The notes under the pieces were generated by a model. The model saw nothing but the letters and a program-made list of their open reading frames with translations. It made no database searches and was not told the origin of the DNA. This document shows positions 1 to 5,577 of a stretch of DNA of 8,746 nt, piece by piece. How positions within the stretch are numbered: the stretch's first letter is position 1; each line of letters starts with the position of its first letter. The position numbers and the translations under genes are program-made. Source of the stretch: Methanobacteriota archaeon (GTDB lineage: Archaea; Thermoplasmatota; DTKX01; GCA-020343715); assembly GCA_030597775.1 (NCBI GenBank), contig JAUVRF010000051.1, positions 1 through 8,746 of the forward strand, given 5' to 3'.

Positions 1-107
1 TCGAGGACGCCTGCATGATATTCCTCGACACCGTGGTCGTCGACCTGATGGTTCGCCTGGAGGAGACCGAGGGTTCGATGCGCAAGCGCCACGCGCAGCT
101 CTACTGA
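1..107 (+). CDS. C-terminal end of an unidentified protein (5' truncated by window edge)
   Basis: An open frame enters from the left edge (first complete codon at base 3) and ends at TGA 105-107, leaving 34 visible residues that finish RKRHAQLY. The stretch is a mixed hydrophobic/acidic segment (MIFLDTVVVDLMVRLEETEG) followed by a basic end, which looks like a soluble helical C-terminus rather than a membrane span. G/C-ending codons predominate, as in the neighbouring real genes, supporting a true coding end. I do not recognise the family. Its stop overlaps by 7 bp the convergent end of the aldehyde-dehydrogenase-like gene, so the two cannot share an operon. Confidence 0.6.
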   Translation, partial: EDACMIFLDTVVVDLMVRLEETEGSMRKRHAQLY

Positions 108-1687
108 CCCACGGGCCCGCGCCATGACTTGTAGGAGAGCCTCTGTGCCAGCTCCAGCGCCCCCCACGCGTCGGCCAGGTCCATTGCGCGCACCGTGCCG
201 CCGGGCCTGCGGCCGAAGAAGACGACGCCAGGGGCACGCAACCTCTCCACGAGCCGGTCACGGTCGGCCCGGGCCGTGGCCCAGATCCAGACCCGACCTG
301 GCCTGCGGGGTTGGCAGGACATTGACCGGGCCTCATCGGCGTCCCTCACGCTGCACACCGGCAGCACGGGTCCCACCAGCCGTTCGTTGGTGATGCGCAT
401 CCCCGGGTCGCAGTCCTCCATCAGCGTGGGCTGGAAGTACATGCCCACCGGGTCCGCCTCGGAGCGCCAGTTGATCCGCTCGCCTCCGTGAACGGCCCTG
501 GCGCCCAGCTCCTGGGCCTCCCTCACCAGCTCCTGGATGTGCTCCAGGGCGGCCAGCGAGACCACGGGTCCGACGTCGGTCGTCGGGTCCGACGGGAGAC
601 CGACCTGCAGGGAGTGGAGCTCCCCTTCCAGGGCGGACATCAGCTCGTCACGGACGTCCTGCTGGACCAGCACCTTGCCGATGGAGGAGGGCAGTCGGCC
701 CGAGTCCGTGAAGCGGGACGCCACGATCTCCTTGGCGGCGGCAGGTATGTCCACCCCGTCCCAGACGATGGCAACGTCCGTGGTCTCCCAGGCTCCCACC
801 ACGGCCTTGCCCAGGGATGTGGCCTGGGCGGCCGCGTTCAGGGAGGTCTCCCCCTCCTCGAACATGACCAGTCCATCGACACGGGGCGATTCGGCCATGA
901 TGCCCAGCAGATGGCTGGCGTCGTCCGGCACGACCGCCGACAGGGCCTGGACGCCACGCTCGCGCATGACCTCATCGGCGGCCCTGATGGCCATCATGCT
1001 GGTGACGGGCACGTCGATGGGGGCTGCCAGGAAGGTGAAGTTGCCGGTCATCACGGAGGCCGAGAGCGAGAGCATCGAGCGGGACAGACCGCCCAGGCAA
1101 GGCAACATGACGGCAACGGTCCCGAGGCCCTCCATGAACATCCGGGTGCCGTCGTCCCACCTGCGCTTGACGATCGCGGCGGCCATGTCCTCGAGGACGT
1201 CGGGGGCGCAGAACGCCCGGATGCGCTCCATCTCCCACTCCATGCCCTTGCGGGTCCTGCCCTCGGCGGTCCCCGCCCTTGCCAGGTCGTCGGCCATCTC
1301 CTCCAGCCGCGCCAGGACCTGGGAGATCAGCTCGACCCGTGTGCGTGGGGTGATGTCGCGGAGCCGCTGGTGCTGGGCTGACCCCGCCTCCAGCGCCCTT
1401 CCGACCATGGGCAGGTCGGCCAGGTGGACCCTGGCGAAGGCAGCCTCCTCCATGCGAGAGGGGCTCACCTCCACCGAGCCCCTGGCCCGTCGATAGCGCT
1501 CGGCGAACCTCTCCTCGGGGGTCGCGGCCGCGCCGCCACCCCGCGGGAAGAGGCGCCGGCCCGTCCGCTGGCCGATGTTCCGGCCCGCCAGGGCCAGTCT
1601 GGGGTCCCGTGCCACCTGGTCGGCGTCCATGATGTACCGGGTCCTGGAGGTGGGTTGCCATTGCTCGACCAGGGCCTCGATCTCCAT
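101..1687 (-). CDS. Aldehyde dehydrogenase superfamily protein lacking the catalytic cysteine
   Basis: The 528-residue protein has family-typical length. An N-terminal region rich in Arg (about residues 20-75) precedes the NAD-binding fold. Recognisable ALDH landmarks are the TGNFTFLAAPIDVP segment (about 214-227, where the family has the GN-x-x-x-x-KP strand), a retained Glu at 301 in AWETTDVAIV, the cofactor-domain return DVGPVVS (about 371-377), and YFQPTLMEDC...NERLVGPVLPV (about 417-444), matching the family F-x-PT and E-x-FGP motifs. The nucleophile segment, normally GQ-x-C, reads GRLPSS (330-335), so the catalytic Cys position is Pro333 and no nearby Cys replaces it. Hence ordinary NAD(P)-dependent aldehyde oxidation is doubtful; it may be a binding or structural homologue, or use other chemistry. 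The substrate cannot be told. The start could be ATG 1687 or the adjacent GTG 1690; both lie behind a GAGGTGG site. It is monocistronic and divergent from the surface-protein gene at 1892. Confidence 0.85.
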   Translation of the reverse strand: MEIEALVEQWQPTSRTRYIMDADQVARDPRLALAGRNIGQRTGRRLFPRGGGAAATPEERFAERYRRARGSVEVSPSRMEEAAFARVHLADLPMVGRALEAGSAQHQRLRDITPRTRVELISQVLARLEEMADDLARAGTAEGRTRKGMEWEMERIRAFCAPDVLEDMAAAIVKRRWDDGTRMFMEGLGTVAVMLPCLGGLSRSMLSLSASVMTGNFTFLAAPIDVPVTSMMAIRAADEVMRERGVQALSAVVPDDASHLLGIMAESPRVDGLVMFEEGETSLNAAAQATSLGKAVVGAWETTDVAIVWDGVDIPAAAKEIVASRFTDSGRLPSSIGKVLVQQDVRDELMSALEGELHSLQVGLPSDPTTDVGPVVSLAALEHIQELVREAQELGARAVHGGERINWRSEADPVGMYFQPTLMEDCDPGMRITNERLVGPVLPVCSVRDADEARSMSCQPRRPGRVWIWATARADRDRLVERLRAPGVVFFGRRPGGTVRAMDLADAWGALELAQRLSYKSWRGPVGQ

Positions 1688-1696
1688 CACCGGACG

Positions 1697-1703
1697 CCAC
1701 CTC
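1697..1703 (-). promoter_or_regulatory. Ribosome binding site of the ALDH-like gene
   Basis: GAGGTGG on the - strand matches the anti-Shine-Dalgarno consensus. It lies 9 nt before ATG 1687 and 6 nt before GTG 1690, so it fixes translation start here without deciding between the two codons. Confidence 0.5.
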
Positions 1704-1770
1704 GTATCTGGCAGGGATGATTACCCAAGAGGGTCCTCGCCTCCCTTCCCGCATCGCCATGAGATGGATG

Positions 1771-1785
1771 GTTTTTTATCTTTCG
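1771..1785 (-). promoter_or_regulatory. Weak candidate TATA/BRE promoter for the ALDH-like gene
   Basis: On the - strand the sequence reads CGAAAGATAAAAAAC, an AT-rich box in GC-rich surroundings with a purine-rich BRE-like flank. A start of transcription about 25 nt downstream would be near 1749, giving a leader of about 60 nt that contains the GAGGTGG site. The box departs from the TTATATA form seen at the other promoters here, so this is tentative. Confidence 0.3.
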
Positions 1786-1828
1786 GTCCGCTTTTCGCCA
1801 TTTGAAAGATATCCGGATCCGTGTCTGG

Positions 1829-1840
1829 GATGTACACATC
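1829..1840. promoter_or_regulatory. Short inverted repeat, possible operator
   Basis: GATGT-AC-ACATC is a perfect 5-bp inverted repeat with a 2-bp spacer. It ends 22 bp before the TATA box of the + strand gene at 1892, in the divergent intergenic region. The position fits a regulator site, but a 10-bp match can occur by chance. Confidence 0.2.
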
Positions 1841-1862
1841 TTTACCACACGTAAAGGCAAAT

Positions 1863-1870
1863 CTTATATC
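1863..1870 (+). promoter_or_regulatory. Archaeal TATA box for the 1892 surface-protein gene
   Basis: CTTATATC is preceded by a purine-rich BRE-like stretch (AAAGGCAAAT, about 1854-1863). Its centre is about 25 bp before ATG 1892, the usual archaeal TATA-to-transcription-start distance, so the mRNA should begin at or next to the start codon. No Shine-Dalgarno sequence is seen before the ATG, consistent with a leaderless message. Confidence 0.6.
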
Positions 1871-1891
1871 GGTAAACGGCCCTTTTCGAAC

Positions 1892-3085
1892 ATGATGAAG
1901 GCAGCCAGGCCCTTCCAACTACACGTCCTACTACTGCTCGTCGCCCTAGCGATCGCAGCGCTGGCTGTGTCCGCCGGGTCCGTGGACGACCCCGAGGTCA
2001 CCGATGGTTCGGGTGACGCAGCGGGTGGCAGGGACTCCCACGACATCATCAAGGCATGGGTCGAGGCCGAGACGAACACGACCATCACATTGAGGATGCA
2101 GCTCACCGCCCTGGACACCGTCTCACCCAGGGACGACTGGCTCACCCTGCCGACCACCACGTACGAGTACTACTTCTCCATAAGCGACAAGGACTACTGC
2201 GTCAGGGCCACCGTGCCGGTGCACGGCCCCTTCGCCGCCCTTGCCAGCTACGGCCTCTACAAGGTCACATATGGCGGTTCCGACAACATGACCTACGACT
2301 CCGTGGGCAACCCTGGCGGGAACTACCTGGTCGCCGATTCCGCCGTCCAGTGGGTGGTCGCGAAGGGCGATATCGGTAGCCCCAGCCAGGGCGAGATCAT
2401 GACCCACATGTGGGCGGCCTGCTACTTCCAGCCCCGGAACGAGGGCAAGGAAGAGGTGGACCATGCCCAGAGCTACGACGCCCCCGGCCTCACCTACACC
2501 ATCAGGGGTCAGTACTCGCAGCTCTATCACGTGTTCCTGCGTGCAAGCAACAGCACGGTGGAGGGCGAGCCCCGCATGGCCACGGTGTTCAACATCACCA
2601 TCGTGAGCGAGAGCACCACGGACGTGGAGGTCAACATCACCAACAGCTCGATGCCGGCAGGGTACTACGTGAACTACTCCCGGCTCATGCCCATCCCCGT
2701 TCCCGAGGGCACATCCATCACTTTCCAGGTCGTGGTGAACGTGCCAGACGACGCCAAGAACGGGACCGACGTGATGATCAAGCTCACTGGGACCTACCTC
2801 ACGGAGGAGGAGGAGGAGCTGACCACCGACAACCTCAACCTGATCCTCAAGGTGAGGTTCATCCCGCAAAAGCCTCCCGAGGAGGAGCAGACCATGTTCA
2901 CGATCCTGCGTGACTTTGTCAAGGATTACTATCTGTACCTCGTCATAGTCATCATCATCGCCATCGTCGCAGCTCTGCTCTACATGTTCCTGGGACGCGG
3001 GATCAAGAGCGACGATGCCGCCCTCCACGAATACCAGGCGTACCTGGACTCCCAGGGAGAGAAGAGAGAGATGGGCGGGACCTGA
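1892..3085 (+). CDS. Secreted, single-pass membrane-anchored glycoprotein of unknown function
   Basis: The protein is 397 residues. Residues 1-29 form a signal peptide (basic MMKAARPF start, then a Leu/Ala-rich core ending near VSAG). The ectodomain (about 30-345) opens with DPEVTDGSGDAAGG...HDI, resembling the DPxGD...DI opening of beta-sandwich domains common in archaeal secreted proteins, and ends in a NEW3-like segment (about 230-325). It carries eight N-x-S/T sequons (N62, N132, N220, N234, N248, N251, N261, N290). An acidic linker (EEEEE near 305-309, PPEEEQ near 328-333) precedes one membrane span (about 347-368) and a 29-residue charged cytoplasmic tail. The frame is open upstream to TTG 1802, but ATG 1892 is preferred because it directly precedes the signal peptide and sits at the predicted transcription start. 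ATG 1895 is an equally good alternative. Function is unknown; a surface or solute-interacting role is inference. Confidence 0.85.
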   Translation: MMKAARPFQLHVLLLLVALAIAALAVSAGSVDDPEVTDGSGDAAGGRDSHDIIKAWVEAETNTTITLRMQLTALDTVSPRDDWLTLPTTTYEYYFSISDKDYCVRATVPVHGPFAALASYGLYKVTYGGSDNMTYDSVGNPGGNYLVADSAVQWVVAKGDIGSPSQGEIMTHMWAACYFQPRNEGKEEVDHAQSYDAPGLTYTIRGQYSQLYHVFLRASNSTVEGEPRMATVFNITIVSESTTDVEVNITNSSMPAGYYVNYSRLMPIPVPEGTSITFQVVVNVPDDAKNGTDVMIKLTGTYLTEEEEELTTDNLNLILKVRFIPQKPPEEEQTMFTILRDFVKDYYLYLVIVIIIAIVAALLYMFLGRGIKSDDAALHEYQAYLDSQGEKREMGGT

Positions 3086-3098
3086 ACCTGAACCTCGT

Positions 3099-4046
3099 TC
3101 ACTCCCACTCTATTGTGCCCGGTGGCTTGTTGGTTATATCATAGACCACACGGTTCACCATGTTGGACAACGAGTTGGTTATCCGGATGGAGATCCGGTC
3201 GAGGACCTCGTGGGGCACCTTCGAGTACGCGGCCGACATGCCGTCCACCGACTCGACGGCCCGCACGGCGACGGTGTAACCGTAGGCCCGGATGTCCCCC
3301 TGCACTCCCACGGTCTTGACGGGGGTCAGCACGGCGAAGTACTGCCATGGTAGCTCCATCAGTCCCTTGTCGGCCGCCGCCTCAAGCTCCTCCTCGACGA
3401 TCCAGCAGGCCTCGCGGACGATCTCCGTCGCCTCCCAGGTGGGCTCCCCCAGGATGCGGATGGCGAGGCCGGGACCGGGGAAGGGTTGTCGCTCCGCCAC
3501 ATCCAGTTCCAGGTAACGGGCCACCTTGCGCACCTCGTCCTTGTAGATGTCACGCAGGGGCTCTATGAGCTTGAGACCGAACTTCTCGGGCAGACCGCCC
3601 ACGTTGTGGTGGGACTTGATGGTGTCACGGAGCTCCCCTCCCGACTCGATCCAGTCGGGGGCGATGGTGCCCTGGATGAGGAACTCGGACCCGTCGCGGG
3701 TGGCCTCCTCCTCGAAGACACGGATGAACTGCTCTCCGATTATCTTCCGTTTCCTCTCGGGCTCGATCACTCCCTCCAGGGGCTTGAAGAACCTCTCGGA
3801 GGCGTCGACGATCTTGCACTCGGCACCCATGGATGCGAACATCTTCCTCACGAACTCGCCCTCGCCCCTGCGCATGTAACCCGAGTCGACGAAGACCAGG
3901 GTCAGCTGGCCAGGGATGGCCTTGTGGGCGATGGCCGCCGCCACCGTGCTGTCCACCCCGCCGGAGGCCCCGATGATGGTCCTCCCGGTGGCCAGCTCCT
4001 TGACATGAGCCACGGCCTCCTCGACGAACTCGGCGGGGTCGAACAT
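3099..4046 (-). CDS. guaAb: GMP synthase (glutamine-hydrolysing), ATP-pyrophosphatase subunit B
   Basis: The 315-residue enzyme is the archaeal stand-alone PP-ATPase half of GMP synthase. It adenylates XMP and uses ammonia from the separate GuaAa glutaminase to make GMP, the last step to guanine nucleotides. Visible landmarks are the PP-loop SGGVDS (28-33), VDSGYMRRGE (53-62), QGTIAPDWIES (125-135), IKSHHNVGGLPEK (143-155), QPFPGPGLAIRILGE (187-201) and the family-typical C-terminus KPPGTIEWE. No class I glutaminase domain is fused, and GuaAa is not in this window. The frame runs upstream to 4109, but ATG 4046 is chosen because it has a strong GAGGTGGGG site, begins the conserved MFDPAEF-like N-terminus, and overlaps the purE stop by one base (TGATG), indicating translational coupling. 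Its end converges on the 1892-3085 gene with a 13-bp gap. Confidence 0.97.
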   Translation of the reverse strand: MFDPAEFVEEAVAHVKELATGRTIIGASGGVDSTVAAAIAHKAIPGQLTLVFVDSGYMRRGEGEFVRKMFASMGAECKIVDASERFFKPLEGVIEPERKRKIIGEQFIRVFEEEATRDGSEFLIQGTIAPDWIESGGELRDTIKSHHNVGGLPEKFGLKLIEPLRDIYKDEVRKVARYLELDVAERQPFPGPGLAIRILGEPTWEATEIVREACWIVEEELEAAADKGLMELPWQYFAVLTPVKTVGVQGDIRAYGYTVAVRAVESVDGMSAAYSKVPHEVLDRISIRITNSLSNMVNRVVYDITNKPPGTIEWE

Positions 4047-4534
4047 CAGTCCCCACCTCTGGACATGGCCTCGACCTCGATGGCATGTTCCTCGACCATC
4101 TCGATCCACCGCCTCCTCAGGTCACGGAGCCTCTCCGCCAGGGCCTTGTCGTGGAGGGCGAGGATCTCCGCGGCCAGGATGGCGGCGTTGTCACCCCGGT
4201 CCAGGCCCACGGCGGCAACGGGCACACCGGGTGGCATCTGGACGATGGACAGGACCGCATCCAGGTTCACCTTGCCGGAGACGGGCACGCCGATGACGGG
4301 CCGCCTCGTGAGGGCAGAGACGACCCCTGGCAACGCGGCCGACAGGCCCGCGATGGCGATGAACACGTCCGCGTCCGAATCCTTCACGATGCCCTTGACC
4401 CGGTCCGGGGTCCGGTGGGCGGAGGCAACGGTCACGGTGAACGGTACCTTGAGCTCGGAGAGGACCTTGATGGCCTTCTCGGCCACTGGCATGTCGGATT
4501 TCGAGCCCATGATGATGCAGACACTGGAGGCCAT
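4046..4534 (-). CDS. purE: Phosphoribosylaminoimidazole carboxylase catalytic subunit / N5-CAIR mutase (PurE)
   Basis: This 162-residue protein has the usual single-domain PurE length. Motifs include the phosphate-binding IIMGSKSDMPVA (7-18), SAHRTP (38-43) with the conserved His40, AGLSAALPG (62-70), GVPV (82-85), QMPPGVPVA (99-107) and DRGDNAAILAAEILAL (112-127). It acts in de novo IMP synthesis, producing CAIR (4-carboxy-AIR) from N5-CAIR if class I, or from AIR and CO2 if class II. The loop that in bacterial class I enzymes reads AAHLPG has Ala for His here; the VGLDRGDNAAILA block recalls archaeal homologues. I therefore leave mutase versus direct carboxylase open; no purK is in the window. 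It is the first gene of a two-gene operon with guaAb, overlapping it by one base. ATG 4534 lies 26 bp from a TATA box, so the message should be leaderless. Confidence 0.95.
   Translation of the reverse strand: MASSVCIIMGSKSDMPVAEKAIKVLSELKVPFTVTVASAHRTPDRVKGIVKDSDADVFIAIAGLSAALPGVVSALTRRPVIGVPVSGKVNLDAVLSIVQMPPGVPVAAVGLDRGDNAAILAAEILALHDKALAERLRDLRRRWIEMVEEHAIEVEAMSRGGD
4051..4059 (-). promoter_or_regulatory. Ribosome binding site deciding the guaAb start
   Basis: GAGGTGGGG on the - strand lies within the last codons of purE, 4 nt before ATG 4046 (7 nt if the GAGGTG core is counted). Together with the TGATG overlap it fixes the guaAb start and excludes the longer upstream reading of that frame. 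Confidence 0.7.
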
Positions 4535-4556
4535 GGTACGGGTGAACGGACGGTGG

Positions 4557-4564
4557 ATAGATAA
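4557..4564 (-). promoter_or_regulatory. Archaeal TATA box for the purE-guaAb operon
   Basis: TTATCTAT on the - strand is centred about 26 bp before the A of ATG 4534, so transcription is predicted to start at the start codon. No Shine-Dalgarno-like sequence precedes purE, unlike guaAb, which as an internal gene has a strong one. Confidence 0.55.
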
Positions 4565-4626
4565 CCCTTACGGCAACGCCCATGACCCGGGCTCCCTGGC
4601 CCCCCAACGGACCATCCTGTAAAGAC

Positions 4627-4634
4627 TAAATATC
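4627..4634 (+). promoter_or_regulatory. Archaeal TATA box for the 4665 surface-protein gene
   Basis: TAAATATC within AAAGACTAAATATC has an A-rich BRE-like flank. It is centred about 34 bp before GTG 4665, which predicts a very short leader of roughly 8 nt. It is about 65 bp from the oppositely facing purE TATA box, so the two genes are divergently transcribed from a 130-bp region. Confidence 0.5.
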
Positions 4635-4654
4635 TGGACCGCCTGAGTACCATC

Positions 4655-4660
4655 AGGTGG
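4655..4660 (+). promoter_or_regulatory. Ribosome binding site of the 4665 gene
   Basis: AGGTGG lies 4 nt before GTG 4665. The in-frame TGA at 4662-4664 directly abuts the GTG, so no earlier start is possible, and the next in-frame ATG would lose the signal peptide. With the TATA box at 4627 the transcript may begin at or inside this motif, so its use is uncertain. Confidence 0.4.
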
Positions 4661-4664
4661 TTGA

Positions 4665-5402
4665 GTGAGACGGGTCCTGTGCCTGCTCCTTGCAGCATCG
4701 CTGCTACTGGTTCCCCTCCAGTCCGTGGAGGCCGTCACGCTCACGTTCGAGGGTGAGGTCGAGGTGGAGTACACTCCCGACTCCCTCACCCTCAGGCCCG
4801 GGGACGTCAGGGCCGTGTACATCATGGTCCGGAACCAGGGAGACCGGACGCTCTACTTCAGGGTCGATGCGGTGGGTGTGGACTCATCGGGCAGCTCATC
4901 GCTGGACGTGTTCAACCACATGTTCATCCTGGAGAGCGGCGGAGTCGACCAGGTGGTGGTGACCATCGAGTCACGGGCCCGCTTCTACCAGGACCCGACC
5001 ATCAGCGACGTGAAGATCACCTTCAGGTGGGGGCCCAATGCGACCACGATCGCTGGTGGCGCCTTCAGGTTGGAGGACCCCCAGTTCCGCAATAGCATAG
5101 GGTACGACGTCGAGGACGACTTCTCGCAGCAATGGGTATGGATCATCGGAGCGATCGTGGCAGCGGTGGCGGTCGTGACCCTCGTCACCTTCGCCAAGCA
5201 CTGGCGAGGCAGGAAGAAGAAGGTCGAGGCACCGCCCGTAGAGCCCTACGGGGAGGGGCCGAAGGGAGGAACGGATGCCTTGATGGTCCGCCAGATGTAC
5301 CCGTTGACGAACCCTAGCGAGGATGGCGACACGCCTTACGATCCGATCCGTGGCACCCGACCGGTGAAGGGAGTTCGCTGGGGCCGTCCCCCGAGCAGAT
5401 AA
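4665..5402 (+). CDS. Secreted single-pass membrane protein with NEW3-like beta-sandwich domain
   Basis: The protein is 245 residues. GTG 4665 is the only workable start (in-frame stop immediately upstream). Residues 1-23 are a signal peptide (MRRVLCLLLAASLLLVPLQS core, probable cleavage after VEA). The ectodomain (24-155) has the pattern EYTPDSLTLRPGD...YIMVRNQGDRTLYFRV (about 35-67), typical of NEW3/COG1470-like Ig-fold modules, in which a Pro-Gly-Asp turn precedes a strand ending in VRNxGD. One sequon is at N125. A single membrane span (about 157-177) is followed by KHWRGRKKK, a stop-transfer signal, and a 65-residue Pro/Gly/Arg-rich cytoplasmic tail without recognised domain. There is no lipobox around Cys6. 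The topology matches the 1892-3085 protein but I see no close sequence similarity. Function is unknown; an accessory or partner role for surface glycoproteins is inference. Confidence 0.88.
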   Translation: MRRVLCLLLAASLLLVPLQSVEAVTLTFEGEVEVEYTPDSLTLRPGDVRAVYIMVRNQGDRTLYFRVDAVGVDSSGSSSLDVFNHMFILESGGVDQVVVTIESRARFYQDPTISDVKITFRWGPNATTIAGGAFRLEDPQFRNSIGYDVEDDFSQQWVWIIGAIVAAVAVVTLVTFAKHWRGRKKKVEAPPVEPYGEGPKGGTDALMVRQMYPLTNPSEDGDTPYDPIRGTRPVKGVRWGRPPSR

Positions 5403-5429
5403 GCAAGATCGATATCAGATCGGTGGTGT

Positions 5430-5454
5430 CCATAAGTACTATGGTCCATGGTCC
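5430..5454. promoter_or_regulatory. Near-palindrome plus tandem heptamer, possible regulator site
   Basis: CCATAAGTACTATGG (5430-5444) is nearly palindromic, with AGTACT at its core, and runs into two tandem ATGGTCC heptamers (5441-5454). It lies about 70 bp before the TATA box of the large surface-protein gene, within the 175-bp gap after the 4665-5402 gene. Nothing else in that gap (5403-5524) looks like a gene or a clear terminator. Confidence 0.2.
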
Positions 5455-5524
5455 TTGTCGTTCACCTACGCATGGCCATATCGCGGAACCAGTAGGCCCG
5501 AGGTTCCCCGCCAGTCGCGCAACC

Positions 5525-5532
5525 CTTATATA
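5525..5532 (+). promoter_or_regulatory. Archaeal TATA box for the large surface-protein gene
   Basis: CTTATATA is the best TATA match in the window, in otherwise GC-rich DNA. A start about 26 bp from its centre falls near 5555, giving a leader of about 23 nt that includes the GAGGTGG site. This gene is therefore leadered and independently promoted, in contrast with the 1892 and 4534 genes. A second AT-rich patch (AATATC, near 5550) is at the expected start region and is a less likely box. Confidence 0.6.
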
Positions 5533-5565
5533 CGGTCCAGAACCCTCTCAATATCAGCTTAGTCA

Positions 5566-5572
5566 GAGGTGG
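5566..5572 (+). promoter_or_regulatory. Ribosome binding site of the large surface-protein gene
   Basis: GAGGTGG lies 5 nt before ATG 5578. It makes ATG 5578 the likely start over the in-frame GTG at 5569, which lies inside the motif; an in-frame TAG at 5560-5562 excludes anything earlier. Confidence 0.65.
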
Positions 5573-5577
5573 GAAGG

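Noticed and set aside
488..1496. Two long + strand frames (488-1381 and 537-1496) opposite the ALDH-like gene
   Set aside because: Their products show no motif and are compositionally typical of antisense frames in GC-rich DNA; the - strand carries ALDH motifs throughout.
1802..1891. A longer start (TTG 1802) for the + strand surface protein
   Set aside because: It would place 30 charged residues before the signal peptide and lies upstream of the TATA box at 1863-1870, so it would not be transcribed from that promoter.
2123..3028. A 301-codon - strand frame opposite the 1892-3085 gene
   Set aside because: Low-complexity V/G/H/D-rich product and no promoter or ribosome site; the + strand frame encodes a clear signal peptide and membrane anchor.
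3086..3098. Repeated CCTGAA/CCTGAA between convergent genes, considered as a terminator
   Set aside because: There is no T-run or stable hairpin in the 13-bp gap; the repeat spans the end codons of the + strand gene and is too short to interpret.
4047..4109. An N-terminal extension of guaAb to 4109
   Set aside because: The added 21 residues (Arg/Gly-rich, read out of frame through the end of purE) are not part of the family, and the ribosome site with TGATG overlap fixes the start at 4046.
3486..4622. A 378-codon + strand frame across guaAb, purE and their promoter
   Set aside because: It is antisense to two strongly conserved enzymes and runs through their intergenic promoter region; no domain is visible.
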